Assembly (NCBI RefSeq): GCF_031998825.1
Contig: NZ_DAMACX010000011.1
Location: forward strand, 39,902-103,901
Direction: 5' to 3'
DNA length: 64,000 nt
Source: Pseudescherichia sp031998825
GTDB lineage: Bacteria > Pseudomonadota > Gammaproteobacteria > Enterobacterales > Enterobacteriaceae
Made by a program: the position numbers and the translations under genes. Positions 58,349-64,000 of this stretch are shown piece by piece. Within the stretch, counting starts at the first letter, position 1; the number at the start of each line of letters is the position of its first letter. Under the pieces are notes generated by a model that saw only the letters and a program-made list of their open reading frames with translations, did no database searches and was not told the origin of the DNA.

Positions 58349-59206
58349 ATGCCAGGGTTTACCAAAGGTTTCATTCCGCAGAAAGAATTCACCCATCGAC
58401 CAGAACGCTTCAACGTTCTTTCATCAGGGGGGGGCACGCAAAGCAATGCAATCATCTGCCTAATCCACGCAGGTGTGCTACCAAAGCCAGACATTATAGT
58501 CATGTCCGATACCGAGCGAGAGGCCAGCAACGTATTCGAGTATCAGAGACAGTACATCGCCCCTCTCTGTGAAGAAATGGGGGTTGAGTACCATATTATC
58601 CCCAAGAGTAAGTATGCCACCTATGACCTTATAGGTTCCGATGAGGATGCCCCTCTGCCTGGGTATTTCACTGAATACGAAGGCAGAGATATTAGAGGTC
58701 AGTGTTCAGGAAAGCAGCCTGCCTTCTGTTCAATTAAGTGGAAGACAGAGGTCATTCACCGGTTCCTTAATCAAAGATACGGAGAGAAATATCTTACTGA
58801 ACGCGGCGTAGATACATGGCTTGGAATCAGCATTGAAGAGGCTCAGCGCCGTGCTAAATTCCCCGCGGGGAAATGGCAGCGTCGTTACCCTCTGATAGAA
58901 ATGATGATGACAAAGCAAATGGCTATTCAGTGCGTTGAGGATTACGGACTCCCTACCCCTCCAGCCTCTCTATGCTGGATGTGCCCGAACCGCGATGATG
59001 ACCTGTGGCTTTTCATGAAGAATAACGTACCTGAAGACTTCGCTAGAGCGTGCGCTCATGAAAAGGAGATTCAGAAATTATGGCCACACCTTTGGCTCAC
59101 AAAGTACGGAGTGCCACTGGCGGAGGCCCCCCTTAAACCGAGTGGCGGTAAAAACACGCAAATGGACCTCATCCAGTTCTGCGACAGTGGCCAGTGTTTT
59201 GTGTAG
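58349..59206 (+). CDS. PAPS reductase-like PP-loop ATPase
   Basis: 285 residues from ATG 58349 (GGAGG upstream). PP-loop SSGGGTQSNAI at ~20-30, VMSDTEREASNVFEYQRQYI, then cysteine sets GQCSGKQPAFCSIKWK, LCWMCPNRDDDLW and CDSGQCF at the end, suggesting a metal or Fe-S cluster. The family includes PAPS reductase and DndC-type sulfur-transfer enzymes. In a phage, sulfate assimilation is unlikely; DNA or tRNA thiolation, or an anti-defence role, is more plausible. Set between terminators as a separate unit. Confidence 0.82.
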   Translation: MPGFTKGFIPQKEFTHRPERFNVLSSGGGTQSNAIICLIHAGVLPKPDIIVMSDTEREASNVFEYQRQYIAPLCEEMGVEYHIIPKSKYATYDLIGSDEDAPLPGYFTEYEGRDIRGQCSGKQPAFCSIKWKTEVIHRFLNQRYGEKYLTERGVDTWLGISIEEAQRRAKFPAGKWQRRYPLIEMMMTKQMAIQCVEDYGLPTPPASLCWMCPNRDDDLWLFMKNNVPEDFARACAHEKEIQKLWPHLWLTKYGVPLAEAPLKPSGGKNTQMDLIQFCDSGQCFV

Positions 59207-59304
59207 ACGGCAACTTACAGCCCACTCCCTGAGTAGGCTGTTGGGTGCAATCCAGCACCGCTCTGACACAGGAGACTGGCGTCAGAGTTCGGATTGATTA
59301 TTTA

Positions 59305-59330
59305 GCCCGCCACTGTGCGGGCGTTTTTTT
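59305..59330 (+). terminator. Terminator after the PP-loop gene
   Basis: GCCCGC-CACTGT-GCGGGC stem, then GTTTTTTT. The 98 bases between the PP-loop stop and this hairpin contain no gene. Confidence 0.88.
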
Positions 59331-59339
59331 GGAGGGAAT

Positions 59340-59957
59340 ATGTCAGATCAGAGCAAACACTACGATTACTATCTCGTTGAAGGTCCGGAAGTGAAGTCAC
59401 TCATCGATGGCTACAACACTATAAATGAACAGAGAAACGACATTCTTGAAGCCGCAATAGAGAGTGTTGGAGCTATAGCCTGGACAAACAATAGCCGCTG
59501 GGGTGACAAAGGAGATCTGCTTGAGTCATTTGTGTGGGAAAAAGGATTTGAGTTTCCCTGTCTGGTGACAGTCAAGAAAGAGCTTTCTTTTGAAGGTAAG
59601 CGAGTTGTTATCGCCAGAGGGAAAGGAAACACCAAGGAGGGTCGTGAATATAACAAGCAGCTGGACAAGGTGAAGGCTGACGCCAACCAGAAACTAAAAG
59701 ACCTGCCTATCTGGCAATCCTACATCATCAACCATTACGACATCATGCGTACCGGCATTGGAGGTCGAGCCGGAAATAGCGGATTCGGTATGGCGATGCT
59801 GAGCACATACGGCGGCAAGCACCCAACTCGCGACGACACCCTTCTATTTGCAATCCCCAACGATAAGGAAGATCGCCATAGAGAGGTTGTCATTCCTGAC
59901 AACTTCCAAAAACTAACGTACGGACAGTTTTACGACATCACCGAAGGTGCCGAATAA
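59340..59957 (+). CDS. DUF5420-like phage protein
   Basis: 205 residues: YLVEGPEVKSLIDGYNTINE, AIAWTNNSRWGDKGDLLESF, and a C-terminal NDKEDRHREVVIPDNFQKLT. Found in phage early regions near int; function unknown. GGAGGG ribosome site overlaps the terminator end. Confidence 0.7.
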   Translation: MSDQSKHYDYYLVEGPEVKSLIDGYNTINEQRNDILEAAIESVGAIAWTNNSRWGDKGDLLESFVWEKGFEFPCLVTVKKELSFEGKRVVIARGKGNTKEGREYNKQLDKVKADANQKLKDLPIWQSYIINHYDIMRTGIGGRAGNSGFGMAMLSTYGGKHPTRDDTLLFAIPNDKEDRHREVVIPDNFQKLTYGQFYDITEGAE

Positions 59958-59983
59958 GAGTCTTATTTTGCAAGGAGTAACCA

Positions 59984-60157
59984 ATGCGGGTTCACATACT
60001 CGTCAGGCATCACAGAAGGTCGGTAGTAAAAGTTGAGGAAGTCGTATCGGTGCACGAAAGCAAGGCCGACGCCCTGAAAATCATGTTCAACAAGAACTCC
60101 ATTCACGAATCACGTCAGCCGTACCTTTACCGCGTTATCAGCAAGAAGCTTCTGTAA
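59984..60157 (+). CDS. 57-residue basic phage protein
   Basis: AAGGAG before ATG 59984. MRVHILVRHHRRSVVKVEEV and a C-terminal YLYRVISKKLL suggest a small alpha/beta domain. Unknown function. Confidence 0.65.
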   Translation: MRVHILVRHHRRSVVKVEEVVSVHESKADALKIMFNKNSIHESRQPYLYRVISKKLL

Positions 60158-60218
60158 CGCTACATCATCATGGCCGCCGAATAAGACGGTTTATTTTTGC
60201 CCGGAGGAAAGCATAGAT

Positions 60219-60647
60219 ATGGAAGCTAAAACAATTGGGGACGTTATTGAATTTGTATCACGATCAGTAAATCCACCACCACATCACATGACCGTCCTTA
60301 GCTTTTTATCCAAAAATTTGGGGTCTGGAACTGCCATTGAAGATGTGGATGTTGACAAAGTTTACAACGAGAGAGTAGCCAGGAACACCCTTCTTAGCTA
60401 CCGACACTACTGGCGTAAATACGCAAAAATAGCGAACCCTGCATCAAAACCAATGAGATATGCCCAAGGTAGCGGGATGAATAAAAAGCCTGCAAAGACC
60501 AAAGAGCAGCATGTCTCTTGTGTGTCTATGCGCATCCCCATCCCTCTTCCTGAGAGAGGGATTGTTGTTTACGTAACGTGCCCAGTGAACATAAATGCAC
60601 AAGAGGCCGAGCTAATAGGAAACGTTTTAAGTGCTTATGCAATCTGA
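60219..60647 (+). CDS. Phage hypothetical upstream of xis
   Basis: 142 residues with GGAGGAAAG upstream. An N-terminal helical part (GDVIEFVSRSVNPPPHHMTV) and YRHYWRKYAKIANPA; no domain recognised. Confidence 0.65.
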   Translation: MEAKTIGDVIEFVSRSVNPPPHHMTVLSFLSKNLGSGTAIEDVDVDKVYNERVARNTLLSYRHYWRKYAKIANPASKPMRYAQGSGMNKKPAKTKEQHVSCVSMRIPIPLPERGIVVYVTCPVNINAQEAELIGNVLSAYAI

Positions 60648-60684
60648 GCATTCAGCGCTTGAAATCTTTCTTCAGGAGGAAACC

Positions 60685-61011
60685 GTGGATAAAGAGCCAT
60701 TCATGAAGCTACGCGCATTTGCAGAGCGTATCTGCGTGTCGCCCAGCACTATCTATCGCGACCCTGCCCGATTCCACATGTTCAAGGTCGGAGGGTCATG
60801 GAGGGCTAACGAAGAAAGCGTGGAAAATTTCACTAAAACACCTAACAATGTCTTCCGGCTGGCTGTGGTCGGTAAGGAGTCAATGAAATGCCGATCTATA
60901 AACGAGGTAAAAACTACTGGATTGATATCTCAGCACCGGACGGAACGCGAATTAGACGCTCTGCTGGCACCGCGGAGAAGGTCAAAGCGAAGGAGTACCA
61001 CGACAAGTTAA
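60685..61011 (+). CDS. xis: Excisionase
   Basis: 108 residues from GTG 60685, preceded by AGGAGG. MerR/Xis-type winged helix: MKLRAFAERICVSPSTIYRD and FKVGGSWRANEESV. Directs Int toward prophage excision. Its last 124 bases overlap int in another frame, as in several P22-like phages. Confidence 0.82.
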   Translation: MDKEPFMKLRAFAERICVSPSTIYRDPARFHMFKVGGSWRANEESVENFTKTPNNVFRLAVVGKESMKCRSINEVKTTGLISQHRTERELDALLAPRRRSKRRSTTTS

Positions 61012-61937
61012 AGCATGAGCTGTGGGATGTGAGCAGACTGGACAGGAAGCCGGTTCATTACTTTGATGAAATAATATCGCTCGTTCTGAAGGATGCCGAA
61101 GAGCAGAACGCATACGAAAATAAGAAGGGTTATGCCAGGTACTGGCTTAAGGTTTTCAGGGGCCGGGTGATTACCGAGATTCAGGGATACGAAATCGCAA
61201 AGATGATGCCGACGCACTCCAGGCATAAGTCAAAGAAGCCGCTGGCTAACGGAACCGTTAACCGGTACCGGGCATTTATCATCCGGGCGTTCTCTCTGGC
61301 TTTGAAGCATGGATGGATTGACCACCGGCCATACGTGCCTGAGCTAAGAGAGCCGAAGGTTCGGGTTCGGTGGATCAGGAAGTGGCAGGCCAGAGATTTA
61401 ATCGACAGCCTGAAGACCGACATCATGCGAAGAATAGTCTCCTTCGCCCTGCTTACCGGAGCAAGGCGCGGAGAGATTTTATCGCTGACGTGGGAGCATG
61501 TGGATTTTGAAACTGGTAACGCGATAGTCACTGCTGAGAATGCCAAATCAGGCAAGGCTAGACCACTGCCATTGAATGAAGAGGCGGTACGGATTCTACG
61601 TGAATGTGACATGTCATGCGAATACGTATTCACCGTGGGTGGCAAACGGCTTACCGATATCAATCGCAGCGATTTTGAGCAAGCTTTAAATGCATCGGAT
61701 ATCTCTGATTTCAGATTTCATGACCTGAGACATACATGGGCAAGCTGGCATGTGCAAAATGGAACACCGCTGATGACGCTGAAGGAACTTGGCGGATGGG
61801 AAACGCTTGAGATGGTAAAAAAATACGCCCATCTGAGCGCCGAACATTTGACCCGGTTTGTAGGCTCTGTCACGTTTTTGGCACACGAAAATGAAGTTGA
61901 GGCCATGCGTAATAAAAAAATCTCTGCATCAGGTTGA
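60888..61937 (+). CDS. int: Tyrosine-recombinase integrase
   Basis: 349 residues. N-terminal arm-binding domain (MPIYKRGKNYWIDISAPDGT), core-binding domain ~60-150, catalytic domain with Arg in LLTGARRGEILSL (~190), Lys in AENAKSGKARPLPL, HDLRHTWASWHV (~285), GGWETLEMVKKYAHL with Tyr nucleophile (~317). All catalytic residues present. Ends ~170 bp before minC, so attR lies there. Confidence 0.95.
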   Translation: MPIYKRGKNYWIDISAPDGTRIRRSAGTAEKVKAKEYHDKLKHELWDVSRLDRKPVHYFDEIISLVLKDAEEQNAYENKKGYARYWLKVFRGRVITEIQGYEIAKMMPTHSRHKSKKPLANGTVNRYRAFIIRAFSLALKHGWIDHRPYVPELREPKVRVRWIRKWQARDLIDSLKTDIMRRIVSFALLTGARRGEILSLTWEHVDFETGNAIVTAENAKSGKARPLPLNEEAVRILRECDMSCEYVFTVGGKRLTDINRSDFEQALNASDISDFRFHDLRHTWASWHVQNGTPLMTLKELGGWETLEMVKKYAHLSAEHLTRFVGSVTFLAHENEVEAMRNKKISASG

Positions 61938-62111
61938 TACATATAGGTTTTTGAAAGGCCGTTTTTGAGTAAAGTTACTTAGTAAATAGACTTTTACTCT
62001 TAATTAACGGGAGGTGTCTTGCCTCAATATAGCGGGGACTATAACATGCCTGAGAGTCTTCGGAATATCACCCCGTGCGCGGGGGATAATAGCTAAATGA
62101 GTAAGGTCAGG
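61938..62111. other. Right prophage-host junction upstream of minC
   Basis: 174 bp containing attR and the minC upstream region. The first ~60 bases are AT-rich like phage DNA; the latter part (from about 62008) looks host-like. A core repeat shared with the left end was not found by eye. Native minC promoters may be split or kept; a GGTCAGG ribosome site precedes minC. Confidence 0.5.
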
Positions 62112-62822
62112 ATGTCAAACACGCCCATCGAGCTTAAAGGCAGTAGTTTTACCTTATCAGTGGTTCATTTGCATGATGCGAAACCCGAGGTTATTCGTCA
62201 GGCCTTAGAAGACAAAATCGCACAGGCTCCCGCTTTTTTACAGCATGCTCCCGTTGTTATTAACATTTCCGCGTTGGAAGAGGCGGTAAACTGGCCTGCT
62301 TTGCAAAAAGCCATCGTCAGCACCGGTTTGCGCATTGTCGGCGTCAGCGGCTGTAAAGAGGCCGAGCTGAAGGCTGAGATTGACCGCGCCGGGCTACCGC
62401 TGCTCACTGAAGGCAAAGAGAAAGCGCGCCAGCAGCCGGCCACGCCAGCTCCTGCAACGCCTGCTGTTGAAGAGCCAATCGTCGCGCCGATCACAAAAAC
62501 ACGCTTAATTGATGTTCCGGTTCGTTCCGGACAGAGAATCTATGCCCCGGGCTGCGATCTGATCGTCACCAGCCACGTCAGCGCGGGCGCAGAGCTGATC
62601 GCCGATGGCAACATCCATATCTATGGCATGATGCGTGGACGGGCGCTGGCGGGGGCCAGCGGCGACAGGGAAGCACAAATTTTTTGCACACATCTCACCG
62701 CGGAGCTGGTCTCAATCGCGGGAGAATACTGGCTGAGCGATCAAATCCCGGCCGAATATTATGGCAAAGCGGCACGCCTGCTCCTCGCGGATAACGCTTT
62801 GACTGTTCAACCATTGAATTAA
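62112..62822 (+). CDS. minC: Septum site-determining protein MinC
   Basis: 236 residues from ATG 62112 (an ATG 15 bases upstream is less likely). Inhibits FtsZ polymerisation away from mid-cell. N-terminal FtsZ-binding domain 1-~105, Pro/Ala linker (~105-125), and C-terminal beta-helix with RSGQRIYAPGCDLIVTSHVS and the RGRALAGASGD MinD-binding face. First gene of minCDE. Confidence 0.96.
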   Translation: MSNTPIELKGSSFTLSVVHLHDAKPEVIRQALEDKIAQAPAFLQHAPVVINISALEEAVNWPALQKAIVSTGLRIVGVSGCKEAELKAEIDRAGLPLLTEGKEKARQQPATPAPATPAVEEPIVAPITKTRLIDVPVRSGQRIYAPGCDLIVTSHVSAGAELIADGNIHIYGMMRGRALAGASGDREAQIFCTHLTAELVSIAGEYWLSDQIPAEYYGKAARLLLADNALTVQPLN

Positions 62823-62844
62823 GCCCTTATAACAAGGAACTCCT

Positions 62845-63657
62845 ATGGCACGCATTATTGTTGTTACTTCGGGTAAAGGGGGTGTCGGTAAGACGACCTC
62901 CAGCGCGGCCATCGCGACTGGTTTGGCCCAGAAGGGAAAGAAAACCGTCGTTATCGACTTCGATATCGGCCTGCGTAACCTCGACCTGATCATGGGTTGT
63001 GAACGCCGGGTTGTCTATGATTTCGTTAACGTTATTCAGGGCGATGCTACGTTAAACCAGGCGCTGATCAGAGATAAGCGCACGGAGAGTCTCTATATTC
63101 TTCCCGCTTCCCAGACGCGTGACAAAGACGCGCTGACCCGTGAAGGCGTCGAGAAAGTGCTCGACGAGCTGAAGAAGATGGATTTTGATTTCATCGTCTG
63201 CGACTCCCCGGCCGGGATCGAAACCGGTGCGCTGATGGCGCTCTACTTCGCCGATGAAGCCGTCATTACCACTAACCCAGAGGTCTCCTCAGTACGCGAC
63301 TCGGACCGCATTCTGGGCATTCTGTCGTCCAAGTCGCGCCGCGCCGAGAACGGTCACGAGCCGATCAAAGAGCATCTGCTGCTCACGCGCTACAACCCGG
63401 GCCGCGTCAGCAAAGGCGATATGCTGAGCATGGAGGATGTGCTGGAGATCCTGCGCATCAAGCTGGTCGGGGTTATCCCGGAAGATCAGTCCGTGCTGCG
63501 CGCCTCTAACCAGGGCGAACCTGTGATCCTGGACGCGACATCAGATGCCGGTAAAGCGTATGCTGATACCGTTGAACGTCTGCTGGGAGAAGAACGCCCT
63601 TTCCGCTTCATCGAAGAAGAGAAGAAAGGTTTCCTCAAACGCCTGTTCGGAGGATAA
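62845..63657 (+). CDS. minD: Septum site-determining ATPase MinD
   Basis: 270 residues; deviant Walker A GKGGVGKTTSSAA at ~10-22, switch motifs DFDIGLRNLDL and CDSPAGIETG, and a C-terminal amphipathic membrane-targeting helix EEKKGFLKRLFGG. Recruits MinC to the poles and oscillates with MinE. AAGGA before the ATG. Confidence 0.97.
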   Translation: MARIIVVTSGKGGVGKTTSSAAIATGLAQKGKKTVVIDFDIGLRNLDLIMGCERRVVYDFVNVIQGDATLNQALIRDKRTESLYILPASQTRDKDALTREGVEKVLDELKKMDFDFIVCDSPAGIETGALMALYFADEAVITTNPEVSSVRDSDRILGILSSKSRRAENGHEPIKEHLLLTRYNPGRVSKGDMLSMEDVLEILRIKLVGVIPEDQSVLRASNQGEPVILDATSDAGKAYADTVERLLGEERPFRFIEEEKKGFLKRLFGG

Positions 63658-63660
63658 ATT

Positions 63661-63927
63661 ATGGCATTACTTGACTTTTTTCTCTCACGAAAGAAGAGCA
63701 CCGCTAACATAGCGAAAGAACGTCTGCAGATTATCGTGGCCGAGCGCCGCCGTAGCGATGCTGAACCGCACTATTTGCCGCAGCTGCGCAAAGATATTCT
63801 GGAAGTGATTTGTAAATATGTGCAGATCGATCCGGAAATGGTGACGGTACAGCTGGAGCAAAAAGATGGCGATATCTCTATTCTCGAGCTGAACGTTACC
63901 CTGCCGGAAGCTGAAGAGACGAAATAA
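63661..63927 (+). CDS. minE: Cell division topological specificity factor MinE
   Basis: 88 residues as in E. coli. N-terminal membrane/MinD-binding part (MALLDFFLSRKKSTANIAKE, RLQIIVAERRR) and C-terminal dimerisation domain. Stimulates MinD ATPase to drive pole-to-pole oscillation. 3 bases after minD. Confidence 0.96.
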   Translation: MALLDFFLSRKKSTANIAKERLQIIVAERRRSDAEPHYLPQLRKDILEVICKYVQIDPEMVTVQLEQKDGDISILELNVTLPEAEETK

Positions 63928-64000
63928 CGTTTTATCGTTATCTCCTTGACTAGTCCTGGAATAGGTTGACACTTTTCAGGCCTGTAACGCCCGGTGAACT
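63928..64000. other. Post-minE tail of window
   Basis: AATAACG/CGTTAT forms a weak hairpin just after minE, followed by a TTGACA-like hexamer (63967-63972). No gene can be supported in these 73 bases. Confidence 0.35.

Noticed and set aside
19358..61913. Shared ATGCGTAAT at 19358-19366 and 61905-61913 as an att core
   Set aside because: Only 9 bases, expected by chance among the compared stretches, and it would lie inside ycgL and int rather than between host and phage DNA.
63955..64000. Possible insertion-sequence edge at the window end (TTGACA-like stretch)
   Set aside because: Too short to identify; no terminal repeat or transposase is visible.
6739..64000. CRISPR arrays, tRNA or rRNA genes
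   Set aside because: No regularly spaced repeats and no cloverleaf-type sequence were seen anywhere, including both prophage ends.

Overview
The window is enterobacterial chromosome (Enterobacteriaceae; products and gene order match Escherichia, Enterobacter and Leclercia relatives) carrying one complete-looking P22-like prophage. Host flanks are GC-rich and syntenic with the E. coli min-treA region. The genus cannot be fixed from sequence alone.

Left host flank (1-19374): the 3' part of a membrane pseudokinase-like gene, periplasmic trehalase treA, a TonB-dependent siderophore receptor, ymgE, the c-di-GMP flagellar brake ycgR behind a sigma-28-type promoter, emtA, ldcA, cvrA, dadX-dadA, ycgB, fadR, dsbB, ycgN, ycgM and ycgL. 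Compared with the E. coli order, nhaB is missing between fadR and dsbB. umuDC and hlyE are missing between dsbB and ycgN. Between ycgN and ycgM sits a small island with a helix-turn-helix protein and a convergent RES-domain protein, read here as a candidate toxin-antitoxin pair with a long inverted-repeat operator.

Prophage (about 19.4-62.1 kb, between ycgL and minC). From the left end: gtrABC serotype-conversion cassette; tailspike with a P22-type head-binding domain; DNA-ejection proteins (gp16, gp20, gp7), tail and neck proteins (gp26, gp10, gp4), coat, scaffold, portal and terminase; a holin/GH19 endolysin/Rz/Rz1 lysis cassette; a Q-like antiterminator; nin-type genes with NinB and an HNH nuclease; many small accessory genes; a DnaB-family helicase and an initiator gene carrying an internal repeated candidate origin; then CII and Cro, all on the minus strand. 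CI faces the other way. Three 14-bp operators lie between cro and cI, and two more overlap a PL-type promoter at 50.0 kb. The rightward early-left operon (50.3-61.9 kb) encodes an N-like antiterminator, many small proteins, Erf, SSB, an HNH homing endonuclease, an orphan MT-A70 adenine methyltransferase, NinX, a PP-loop PAPS-reductase-like protein, Xis and Int. Int ends about 170 bp before minC.

Right host flank (62112-63927): minC, minD and minE, the division-site selection operon, followed by 73 bp without a recognised gene.

Parts that look least described: the convergent RES/HTH island, a secreted protein placed directly behind cI, an antisense DUF2622-type gene flanked by a duplicated leader in the PL operon, the PP-loop gene pair before int, and several very short translationally coupled genes.
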